From Spirochaetaceae bacterium (GTDB taxonomy: Bacteria > Spirochaetota > Spirochaetia > SZUA-6 > Fen-1364): a stretch of DNA of 7,786 nucleotides. Positions 1 to 5,927 of this stretch are shown piece after piece. The DNA lies in the NCBI GenBank assembly GCA_003154555.1, contig PMDT01000246.1, positions 367 to 8,152 of the forward strand, in the 5' to 3' direction. Each line of letters opens with the position of its first letter. Position 1 is the first letter of the stretch. Under the pieces are notes generated by a model that made no database searches, was not told where the DNA came from, and saw only the letters and a program-made list of their open reading frames with translations. The translations under genes and the position numbers were made by a program.

Positions 1-240
1 GCCGACGAGCCCACGGGCAACCTGGACACGCATTCATCGGACGAGATCGCGGCGCTGCTGCGCCGCGTGGCCGACGAATGGGGCAGGGCGGTGATCATGG
101 TCACGCACGACCCGAGGATCGCGGCCTACGCGGACCGGATCGTTTTCCTCAAGGACGGCACGATCGTCGACGAGACGAAGCTCAAGGGCGCCGGCGACGC
201 GCAGGCCCTCAAGGCCCGCGTCGAACGGCTGGCACGATAG
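1..240 (+). CDS. ABC transporter ATP-binding protein, C-terminal part (MacB/LolD type), cut by the window edge
   Basis: The last 79 residues of an ABC ATPase that powers the permease encoded next. The visible part opens inside Walker B: ADEPTGNLD supplies the catalytic Glu and the D-loop (residues 2-9 of the fragment). The H-loop follows in VIMVTHD (about 36-42), then a typical tail with YADRIVFLKDGTIV. The stretch ADEPTGNLDT is the usual wording of the MacB/LolD/FtsE/YbbA branch of exporter ATPases, which pair with FtsX-domain permeases. Walker A, the Q-loop and the signature motif lie before base 1. The stop TAG at 238-240 overlaps the ribosome binding site of the permease, so the two genes are very probably co-transcribed and translationally coupled. 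The family is clear; the substrate is not. Confidence 0.95.
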   Translation, partial: ADEPTGNLDTHSSDEIAALLRRVADEWGRAVIMVTHDPRIAAYADRIVFLKDGTIVDETKLKGAGDAQALKARVERLAR

Positions 241-243
241 GAG
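239..243 (+). promoter_or_regulatory. Ribosome binding site of the permease gene
   Basis: AGGAG sits 7 nt before the ATG at 251 and shares two bases with the TAG stop of the ATPase gene. This supports the 251 start and suggests coupled translation of the transporter pair. Confidence 0.75.
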
Positions 244-250
244 TCTCACG

Positions 251-2818
251 ATGGGTATTCAACTGACGCTCGCGGCGCGCTACCTGGCGGGTCGCCGCTT
301 GCGCGCGATCCTCACGACACTGGCGGTCATCTTCGGCGTCCTCGTGCTCTTCGGCATGAACATCATCGTGCCGACCATGATGCGGGCGGTCCAGTCCACC
401 ATGATGGCCGCATCAGACCAGGTCGATATGACCGCGACGCTCACCTCGGGTGAATCATTTGCCACCGCCGCTGTCGAAAAGGTCCGGGCGGTGAGCGGTG
501 TGCGCGCCGCGCAGGGAATCCTGGAGCGACCGGTGAATCTCCCTGCCGATTTCTTCGATCACAATCCTGCCACGCCCGACAAGGTGTCCGTGGTCTCCCT
601 GATCGGGATCGATCCGGCGCGCGCCCGCGGCGTGCGGCCCTATCCATTGACGGGAGGCCGCTTCCTCGAACCGACGGACGGCGCGGCGGCGATCATATCT
701 GCCAATTTCGCGCAGTCGCTCGGAATCACGATCGGTGGCTCCGTTTCGCTGCCGACGGTGCAGGGCCTCGTGCGGCTCACTGTCGTCGGGCTTCGCGCCC
801 CCCGCGCCGTGCCCGGCAACGAGGAAGTGCTTGTGACGCTGCCCGAGGCGCAGCAGCTCCTGTCATCAGAAGGGCAGATCAACACCATCGAGGCGAATGA
901 CGACGCAACGGATGCGGCGCGCCGGGCACAGATCAAGGACGCTGTCCAGGCGGCTCTCGGATCGTCATTCACCCTTGGCACGCTCTCCGACACCAGCAGC
1001 CTCTATGGATCGCTGGGGGCGGCGCAAATCGGCTTCACCGCGTTCGGCATCCTCGCCCTTTTTATGGGCGCCTTCATCATCTTCAACACATTCCGCACGA
1101 TCGTGGCCGAGCGCCGCCGCGACATGGGCATGCTGCGCGCAATCGGCGCAAGTCACCGCACCGTCGTCGGGATCTTCATCCTGGAAGGGTTGATGCAGGG
1201 GGTCCTTGGAACGGCGATCGGGATGCTGCTCGGCTATCTCCTTGCCCTTGCGGCCACCGCGTCGCTTGGCCCGATGCTCAGCCAGTTCGTGCACCTGACG
1301 ATGGGGCTGCCGATCGTCTCCCCGGGCATCGTTATTGTCTCCGTCGTCGTGGGCATCGGTGTGACACTCGGCGCGGGCATATTTCCCGCGCTCGCTGCCC
1401 GCAAGGTGACGCCGATCGAGGCGCTGCGTCCGTCCACGGATGCGGCGGTCTACCGACGCGCAATCGGCGGCAGCGCCATCGCGGGCATCGTTCTGGTGGC
1501 GCTCGCGCTCGCGGCGCTATCCTCAGGATCGATGAGCCTCCTCGCACTGGGCATGATCATGTTCATGGTGGGCATCGTGCTCCTGGCGCCCGCGCTCGTG
1601 CGGCCGCTCTCACTGGTGTTCGGCGCGCTGCTCGCGCGCCTCTTCGCCCGCCGGGGGACGGGGACCCTTGCGCAGCAGAACCTCGCGCGGCAGCCTTCCC
1701 GCGCGGCGGTGACGGCAAGCACGACCATGATCGCACTGGCCATCATCGTGGCCATGGGGGGCATGATGGCGAGCGTCTCTGCCGGGTTCCTCGGTGTCCT
1801 GCGCACGAGCCTGGGCAGCGACTACCTCTTCGTGCCCCCTGCCGTCGCCGTATGGCAGAATGACGTCGGCGCTTCAGGCGCGCTCGCCGAATCACTTCGA
1901 AAAATTGACGGGGTGGACCACGTGAGCACTCTCCGCTACGCCTCCACGATCCTCGATACCGGCAAAACCCACAATAGTGCGGCGCTCCTCGGCGTCGAGC
2001 CGAAGGAGTTCCCGCTCGTTTCTTCCCTCGCGTTTACCGAGGGCTCGTCGGAGAAGGCTTTTGCCGCCCTTGCAGGCGGGCGTGGCCTGATTGCAAATCC
2101 CATGCTCGCTGCGTCGCTGGGCCTGAAGGTGGGCGGCACCGTTGTCCTGGATACCGCGGAAGGCAAGAAGGACTACCGCGTCGTCGGCATTGCCACCGAC
2201 TTCCTCGATGCGAAAATTGCCGCCGCTTTCGTGTCGCAGGCGAGCCTCGCGCAGGACTTTCACAAGACCGAGGACGTGCTCATTCAGCTCAACCTGAAAA
2301 GCGGTGCCGATGCGACGGCGGCAGATGCCGCCATTCGGGCCGCGGGGGCGCAGTATCCCCAGTTTTCAATCGTTCAAGGGAAGGATTATTACGCCCAGAT
2401 GAGCGGGCTCTTCACCGTCATCTTCACCGCCCTGTACGTGCTGTTTGCATTCCTCGCCCTGCCCTCGCTGCTCACGACGCTCAATACGCTGGCGATCTCG
2501 GTGATCGAGCGCACCCGCGAGATCGGGATGCTGCGCGCCGTCGGCATGACGCGGCGACAGGTAAGCCGCACGGTACTGGCCGAATCGCTGCTGCTGGCGG
2601 CCCTGGGGATCCTGTTCGGACTGATTGCCGGCCTGTACCTCGGGTATCTCCTGGTCAAGGGCATGACATCCGCCGGTTTCCCCGCACCGTACGTGTTTCC
2701 CGGGGCAGGGCTGATCGCCGCGGTCGTGATCGGCCTGGTCTTCGGGGCCCTTGCCGCGATCATCCCGGCGCGAAAGGCCGCGGAGCTGGAGATCGTGGAC
2801 GCCCTCAGGTACGAATAG
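251..2818 (+). CDS. ABC transporter permease with two FtsX domains (10 predicted membrane segments)
   Basis: An 855-residue inner-membrane permease, partner of the ATPase just upstream. Predicted layout: TM1 about 19-39, extracytoplasmic domain 1 about 46-255 (MacB_PCD-like), TM2 262-281, TM3 306-338, TM4 357-384, TM5 405-424, TM6 428-452, TM7 489-512, extracytoplasmic domain 2 about 515-718, TM8 720-748, TM9 775-802, TM10 814-839. The FtsX coupling motif occurs twice, as ERRRDMGMLRAIGAS (287-301) and ERTREIGMLRAVGMT (753-767). Each half closes with a matching signature: PALAARKVTPIEALRP (379-394) and PARKAAELEIVDALRYE (839-855). The protein is therefore an internal duplication and may act as both permease halves, so one polypeptide plus an ATPase dimer could form the whole transporter. 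Known relatives (LolC/E, MacB, YbbP-like) move lipoproteins, peptides, macrolides or lipids, or transmit mechanical signals. The sequence does not show which applies. Confidence 0.93.
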   Translation: MGIQLTLAARYLAGRRLRAILTTLAVIFGVLVLFGMNIIVPTMMRAVQSTMMAASDQVDMTATLTSGESFATAAVEKVRAVSGVRAAQGILERPVNLPADFFDHNPATPDKVSVVSLIGIDPARARGVRPYPLTGGRFLEPTDGAAAIISANFAQSLGITIGGSVSLPTVQGLVRLTVVGLRAPRAVPGNEEVLVTLPEAQQLLSSEGQINTIEANDDATDAARRAQIKDAVQAALGSSFTLGTLSDTSSLYGSLGAAQIGFTAFGILALFMGAFIIFNTFRTIVAERRRDMGMLRAIGASHRTVVGIFILEGLMQGVLGTAIGMLLGYLLALAATASLGPMLSQFVHLTMGLPIVSPGIVIVSVVVGIGVTLGAGIFPALAARKVTPIEALRPSTDAAVYRRAIGGSAIAGIVLVALALAALSSGSMSLLALGMIMFMVGIVLLAPALVRPLSLVFGALLARLFARRGTGTLAQQNLARQPSRAAVTASTTMIALAIIVAMGGMMASVSAGFLGVLRTSLGSDYLFVPPAVAVWQNDVGASGALAESLRKIDGVDHVSTLRYASTILDTGKTHNSAALLGVEPKEFPLVSSLAFTEGSSEKAFAALAGGRGLIANPMLAASLGLKVGGTVVLDTAEGKKDYRVVGIATDFLDAKIAAAFVSQASLAQDFHKTEDVLIQLNLKSGADATAADAAIRAAGAQYPQFSIVQGKDYYAQMSGLFTVIFTALYVLFAFLALPSLLTTLNTLAISVIERTREIGMLRAVGMTRRQVSRTVLAESLLLAALGILFGLIAGLYLGYLLVKGMTSAGFPAPYVFPGAGLIAAVVIGLVFGALAAIIPARKAAELEIVDALRYE

Positions 2819-2825
2819 GCCGTAC

Positions 2826-2854
2826 CCCGGGGAGCGCGTCCCGTCCTCCCCGGG
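2826..2854 (+). terminator. GC-rich hairpin after the transporter operon, possible terminator
   Basis: A perfect 9-bp stem, CCCGGGGAG (2826-2834) with CTCCCCGGG (2846-2854), closes an 11-nt loop 7 nt after the permease stop. No T-run follows, so it is not a classical intrinsic terminator. It may act as a U-tract-less terminator or as a 3'-end stabiliser. Confidence 0.45.
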
Positions 2855-2870
2855 TCGGAGCGTGCGTACC

Positions 2871-2899
2871 TTGCGTTCGCCGGCATGTGCATGTAGCAT
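2871..2899 (+). promoter_or_regulatory. Weak candidate promoter for the C69 peptidase gene
   Basis: TTGCGT (2871-2876) and TAGCAT (2894-2899) are 17 bp apart and match the sigma-70 boxes at 3/6 and 4/6 positions. Transcription would then begin around 2905-2908, almost on the ATG. No Shine-Dalgarno sequence lies before that ATG, so a leaderless or near-leaderless message is possible. The match is weak and could be chance. Confidence 0.2.
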
Positions 2900-2901
2900 G
2901 T
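2883..2901 (+). repeat. Three near-tandem copies of GCATGT before the C69 peptidase start
   Basis: GCATGT occurs at 2883-2888, 2889-2894 and 2896-2901, two copies abutting and the third after one extra A. The array ends 6 nt before the ATG at 2908 and overlaps the candidate -10 box. It could be a protein-binding site or a chance low-complexity stretch. Confidence 0.6.
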
Positions 2902-2907
2902 CCATCG

Positions 2908-4107
2908 ATGTGCGACACCATCGTGACCGCGGGGGGCGACCACGCTTTCTTCGCCAAGAACTCGGACCGCGAGCCTGGCGAGCCTCAATTCCTGCAGTAC
3001 TCCTCCGATCCCGCCCGTGATTTCCGCGAACAGCCGTGGTTGGAGGCGCGCGCAAAATACGCGCAGAAGTCGTACCGAACGCTTGCGGCCATCTTCGATG
3101 AATTCGCCAACCCGTACGACGCGCTGATTTCCCGACCATCGTGGATGTGGGGCGCCGAGATGGGAATCAACGAGCGCGGGCTTTCCATCGGCAACGAGGC
3201 GGTCTTTTCCCGGCAGAAGGTGCCGCGGGACGGTCTCCTGGGCATGGACATCCTGCGGCTTGCGCTGCACAACGCGGCCAACGCCCGCGAGGCGCGGGAC
3301 TTCATCACACGGGTGCTGGAACATCACGCGCAGGGCGGGGACGGCGGCTACAATGGCGTCCTCCTGTACAACAACTCCTTCCTTCTGCGCGACCGCACGG
3401 AGGCATTTGTGCTGGAGAGCTCAGGTGCCCATTGGGCCTCCCGCCAGGTGGACAGGGCGAGCATTTCCAACGCGTATTCCCTGCGTGAGCAATGCGACGG
3501 CGCAGACCCGGAATCGCGCGACCTGTCGAGCTTCAAGCGGCGGTACGAGGATCGGCTGTTCACGATGTTCTCCCACGGCAACGCGCGTCAGCGCTTCACG
3601 TCCGACTGGATCGCCCGCGAGCCCGCTGCTGTTTCCTCTCTGATGGCGCTGCTGCGCGCTCACGCCGGCGGGGACGGCTCACGCTCTCCCGCGCGCGGCA
3701 CCGGCTCTGTCTGCATGCATACGGGACAGCTCATCAAGTCCGAAACCACGGCATCGATGATCGTCGACTATGGTAGAGATACGACCGTTGCGTGGATGAC
3801 CGGATCTCCTCATCCCTGCGTTTCGCTTTTTGTTCCCCATGTCGTTCGGGCGGATGCGGGGCCGTCGAGGCTCCATCTGCCGGCGGAGGCGCTTGCCCAT
3901 GCCCGCGAACAGGCTGCGCGTTCGGCGCGCCTGGCCGCGGACTACCCGACATTTCTCGGATCGATCAAAGCCCTTCGCGACGAGCACGAGACTGAGTTTC
4001 TGCGCATGGTCAGTGAAGGGAAGGACGCCGGGGCCGCGTGTGCTGCCTGCCAGGAGATGGCATCGGAGTATTATCGAAAGGTCGATGCGGCCCTCGCGCG
4101 GGCGTAG
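2908..4107 (+). CDS. Secernin-like peptidase of family C69 (Ntn-hydrolase fold)
   Basis: A 399-residue protein of the secernin/dipeptidase A group. In this Ntn-hydrolase family Cys becomes the N-terminal nucleophile after removal of what precedes it. The start was set at ATG 2908 rather than the in-frame GTG at 2887 because this gives MCDTIV, placing Cys at position 2 as the family requires. Family signatures in order: FFAKNSDR (14-21), WGAEMGINERGLSIGNEAVF (81-100), LLGMDILRL (110-118), EHHAQGGDGG (138-147), FLLRDRTEAFVLE (158-170), ISNAYSL (186-192), SVCMH (267-271) and TGSPHPCVSLFVP (298-310). The order and wording match secernins more closely than lactobacillal PepD. No signal peptide or TM segment is visible, so it is probably cytoplasmic. 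The substrate is unknown; C69 dipeptidases cleave dipeptides, while human SCRN3 was reported to carry an N-terminal glyoxylyl group. It is followed 15 nt later by the methyltransferase gene. Confidence 0.9.
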   Translation: MCDTIVTAGGDHAFFAKNSDREPGEPQFLQYSSDPARDFREQPWLEARAKYAQKSYRTLAAIFDEFANPYDALISRPSWMWGAEMGINERGLSIGNEAVFSRQKVPRDGLLGMDILRLALHNAANAREARDFITRVLEHHAQGGDGGYNGVLLYNNSFLLRDRTEAFVLESSGAHWASRQVDRASISNAYSLREQCDGADPESRDLSSFKRRYEDRLFTMFSHGNARQRFTSDWIAREPAAVSSLMALLRAHAGGDGSRSPARGTGSVCMHTGQLIKSETTASMIVDYGRDTTVAWMTGSPHPCVSLFVPHVVRADAGPSRLHLPAEALAHAREQAARSARLAADYPTFLGSIKALRDEHETEFLRMVSEGKDAGAACAACQEMASEYYRKVDAALARA

Positions 4108-4119
4108 AGGCAGCGCCTC
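4107..4119 (+). promoter_or_regulatory. Short hairpin that contains the likely ribosome binding site of the methyltransferase gene
   Basis: GAGGC (4107-4111) can pair with GCCTC (4115-4119) across a 3-nt loop. The only SD-like sequence before the TTG start at 4123 is GAGG (4107-4110), 12 nt upstream, and it lies in the left arm. The hairpin begins at the last base of the C69 stop codon, so ribosomes finishing that gene could open it. The stem is short and the role is inferred. Confidence 0.3.
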
Positions 4120-4122
4120 CAG

Positions 4123-4635
4123 TTGATCGCACCGATCCTGACAATCGCTTCCATCCTGGCCGGATTCATCCTCGTCTTCTACGTCTTTTTCCCGCTCGGT
4201 CGAGGAGCAGTCTATGTTGCCAGCACGCCGGAGAAGACGCTGCTCCTCGTGAAGCTCTCACGCGTCGTGCCGGGGGAGAGGGCCGCCGACCTGGGCTCGG
4301 GGGATGGGCGGGTCGTCATCGCTCTCGCGCAAAGCGGTGCCGAGGCTCACGGGTTCGAGGTCAATCCGGTCCTGGTGCTCATCGCCAAAAGGAACATCCG
4401 CCGTGCCGGGATGCAACACATGGCGTTCATCCACTGGAAAAGCTTCTGGCGCGCGGACCTCTCGCGCTTCGACGTGCTCACCGTCTTCCAGGGCAGCTTC
4501 ATAATGAAGAGACTGGAGGCGAAAGTCAGAAAAGAGCTCGCGCCCGGAGCCCGCGTGGTCTCGGACTACTGGGGCTTCCCCACCATGGAACCGGAAGGCC
4601 TGCACGACACGGTCGTCTGCTACAGGATCCCCTGA
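4123..4635 (+). CDS. Membrane-anchored class I SAM methyltransferase, FAM173 (ANTKMT/ATPSCKMT)-like
   Basis: A 170-residue protein with one N-terminal membrane segment (about 6-26) and a short Rossmann methyltransferase domain. SAM-binding motif I is AADLGSGDGRVVIALA (54-69); the acidic end of strand 2 is in GFEVNP (77-82). WKSFWRADLSRFDVLTVF (105-122) and LEAKVRKELAPGARVVSDY (131-149) follow. The order of TM anchor, DLGSGDGR, E-x-NP, W-K/W-D-L-S and L-E-x-K-[VL]-x-x-E-L-x-x-GARVVS is that of FAM173 proteins, the mitochondrial lysine methyltransferases of ADP/ATP carriers and ATP synthase subunit c, and of small prokaryotic homologues. The start is TTG 4123: the frame has a stop (the C69 TAG) at 4105, and the next GTG (4249) would remove the anchor. 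It probably methylates lysine on a membrane protein; this is inferred from the family. It is likely co-transcribed with the C69 gene. Confidence 0.82.
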   Translation: MIAPILTIASILAGFILVFYVFFPLGRGAVYVASTPEKTLLLVKLSRVVPGERAADLGSGDGRVVIALAQSGAEAHGFEVNPVLVLIAKRNIRRAGMQHMAFIHWKSFWRADLSRFDVLTVFQGSFIMKRLEAKVRKELAPGARVVSDYWGFPTMEPEGLHDTVVCYRIP

Positions 4636-4654
4636 CGCCGCCTTGACCGCGGCG
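4636..4654. terminator. Hairpin between convergent genes, possible bidirectional terminator
   Basis: CGCCGC (4636-4641) pairs with GCGGCG (4649-4654) across a 7-nt loop. It fills most of the 24-nt gap between the methyltransferase stop and the stop of the minus-strand VWA gene. There is no T-run on either side, so the assignment rests on position and pairing only. Confidence 0.35.
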
Positions 4655-4659
4655 CCGCG

Positions 4660-5673
4660 CTACAGGACGCGGTTGAACCAGGCGAGGGAGAGTAATGCCA
4701 TGACGAGAAGCAACGCGAAGGCGACCGCCGCCAGGAGCGCGGTGATTTCAGTATGCGACTTTTCCAGCTCCAGCCGCGAGCCCAGCGATGTGTAGATGCT
4801 GCGAAGCTCCCCCGCGCTGCTCGCCTTGAAATAGCTCCCGCCCGTGATCAGGGCAATCTTTCGGAGCGTCGTTTCGTCCAGGATGGCGTGGAATGAGAAT
4901 CCTTCGAATCCAACCATCGCGCCCCCCTTCGTGCCGACGCCGACGGTGAAAACCCTGACGCCGAGGTTGGCTGCCTGCTCGGCCGCATCGAGAGGGTCCG
5001 GGCCCTGGTTGCTCTGGCCGTCGCTCAGGAGGACAATCGCCGCGCTCTTGTCGCTGCCGGGGGCGACGGCCGGCGTTTCCTGATCCGGAGTGGAGACAAG
5101 CGGTGCATCCGCGGAGCCCGTCTCGTTCTCAGCAAGATTCGGGAAGAGCGCGTCCAGCGCGGCGATCAGCCCGCTCCCGATTGCCGTGAACATCTGCGGG
5201 CGCAATCGGTCGATGCCTTCCAGCACCTGACTCTTGTCCGTGGTCGGCGGCTGGACGAGGAACGCCGACCCGCTGAAGGCGACGATGCCGATGCGCACGC
5301 CGCGCGGCTCGCCGTTCACGAACGACCTGGCAGCATCCTTCACCGCTTCCATGCGGTTGGGCACGATGTCCCGCGCCCGCATGCTCCCCGACACGTCGAT
5401 CGACAGGATCACGGTCCCCCGGTTTGCGGGCAGTGTAATCGTCAGGGAAGGCCGGGACAAAGCAAGAATGCCGACGGTGACGCCGAGAACGAACAGCAAC
5501 GGGGGGGCATGCCGGCGGAATCCCGGTCCGCGGCCCTGCGCATCCTTCACATCGGCGAATGCCGCATGGCGCCGCACGATCCTTGCCCGGCGTCTCCCGG
5601 CGAGCAGATACGCCGCGACCAGGACGGGAATGAGCGCGAGCAGCCAGAGCATCCCGGGCCACTGGAAAGTCAT
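4660..5673 (-). CDS. BatA-like von Willebrand factor A domain membrane protein
   Basis: A 337-residue protein with the BatA/BatB layout: TM1 about 8-25, a basic cytoplasmic stretch, TM2 57-73, a VWA domain about 87-295, and TM3 309-332. MIDAS residues are complete: DVSGS (D93, S95, S97), T163 in MFTAIGSGL and D218 in LLSDG. DIVPNRMEAVKDAARSF (102-118), VFTVGVGT (241-248) and the end region LDETTLRKIALITGGSYF (265-282) are typical of the family. BatA proteins bind partners through a metal ion in MoxR-ATPase systems tied to stress tolerance or complex assembly. Here no MoxR, DUF58 or second VWA gene is adjacent, so it stands alone in this window. An extra acidic, Pro/Ala/Ser-rich stretch of about 28 residues (183-210) lies between the MIDAS Thr and Asp. 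The start ATG (5671-5673) has only a weak purine-rich AAGAGA directly upstream. Confidence 0.88.
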   Translation of the reverse strand: MTFQWPGMLWLLALIPVLVAAYLLAGRRRARIVRRHAAFADVKDAQGRGPGFRRHAPPLLFVLGVTVGILALSRPSLTITLPANRGTVILSIDVSGSMRARDIVPNRMEAVKDAARSFVNGEPRGVRIGIVAFSGSAFLVQPPTTDKSQVLEGIDRLRPQMFTAIGSGLIAALDALFPNLAENETGSADAPLVSTPDQETPAVAPGSDKSAAIVLLSDGQSNQGPDPLDAAEQAANLGVRVFTVGVGTKGGAMVGFEGFSFHAILDETTLRKIALITGGSYFKASSAGELRSIYTSLGSRLELEKSHTEITALLAAVAFALLLVMALLSLAWFNRVL

Positions 5674-5719
5674 GTCTCTTAAAAATACTTACCCGGCATC
5701 CAAACGGCAGGAAAGAAGC
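5674..5719. promoter_or_regulatory. AT-rich divergent start region
   Basis: This short gap lies between the minus-strand VWA start and the likely plus-strand start at 5720. Bases 5678-5690 form the most AT-rich patch nearby (CTTAAAAATACTT). It could hold -10 elements for either direction, for example TATTTT read on the minus strand, but no convincing -35 partner was found. Confidence 0.3.
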
Positions 5720-5920
5720 GTGGCCAGAGCCCAGAGGACACAGTTCGGATTCTCGGCCATCACCACCGCGTCGCCAAAGGCTCTCCGCAAAGCAGCAGAC
5801 AAGAAGCGTCTGGAGGAGCAGAAGCAGGCGATCAAGTTCACCAGGACGTGGCTCGCCGCGCAGGCGGGGACGGATGAAGACAGACTTTCGGACCCTTTCG
5901 ACGATCGGGCCCCGAGCTGA
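5720..5920 (+). CDS. Small hypothetical basic protein, 66 aa
   Basis: No family recognised. GTG at 5720 has AGGA (5709-5712) 7 nt upstream, a good ribosome binding site; this was preferred to the in-frame ATG at 5672, which has no SD and overlaps the VWA start codon. The product begins MARAQRTQFGFSAITTA. It then has a strongly charged, probably helical segment (residues about 19-45, with ALRKAADKKRLEEQKQA) and an acidic C-terminus (DEDRLSDPFDD). Third codon positions are mostly G or C, as expected for a real gene in this DNA. No signal peptide, TM segment or cysteine is seen. It is divergent from the VWA gene and convergent with the SUMF1-like gene, the two stops being 2 nt apart. It may be spurious; the good RBS and composition make it slightly more likely real than not. 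Confidence 0.5.
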   Translation: MARAQRTQFGFSAITTASPKALRKAADKKRLEEQKQAIKFTRTWLAAQAGTDEDRLSDPFDDRAPS

Positions 5921-5927
5921 TTTCAGC
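5916..5927. terminator. Small hairpin holding both convergent stop codons
   Basis: GCTGA (5916-5920) pairs with TCAGC (5923-5927). The left arm contains the TGA of the small plus-strand gene and the right arm contains the TGA (read on minus) of the SUMF1-like gene. The 5-bp stem and 2-nt loop are too small to act as a terminator with confidence. Confidence 0.2.

Noticed and set aside
2887..2907. GTG at 2887 as start of the C69 gene, adding seven residues
   Set aside because: It would place residues before MCDT, whereas the family has Cys at position 2 or exposed by short-propeptide cleavage, and no SD supports it. A short propeptide cannot be fully excluded.
2366..3327. Long minus-strand open frames (257 and 312 codons) opposite the permease and C69 genes
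   Set aside because: They lie opposite two well-supported genes with clear family motifs, read as low-complexity Arg/Gly/Ala-rich protein, and cross a gene boundary. They are typical antisense frames in GC-rich DNA.
4123..4635. rRNA or DNA methyltransferase
   Set aside because: No DPPY or NPPY motif follows strand 4, and the protein has an N-terminal membrane anchor; the motif set fits FAM173-like protein methyltransferases better.
4620..4667. Direct repeat CTACAGGA at 4620-4627 and 4660-4667 flanking the convergent gap
   Set aside because: It is only 8 bp, and both copies lie within or at the ends of coding sequence. No sign of an inserted element between them; most likely chance.
5672..5674. 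ATG at 5672 as start of the small plus-strand gene
   Set aside because: It overlaps the start codon of the divergent VWA gene only because CATG is its own reverse complement, and it has no SD; GTG 5720 has a good one.
5234..5719. Plus-strand open frame running antisense through the VWA gene into the small protein frame
   Set aside because: The part opposite the VWA gene has no recognisable domain, and the VWA protein has intact MIDAS residues. Only the final part from 5720, with its own SD, was kept.
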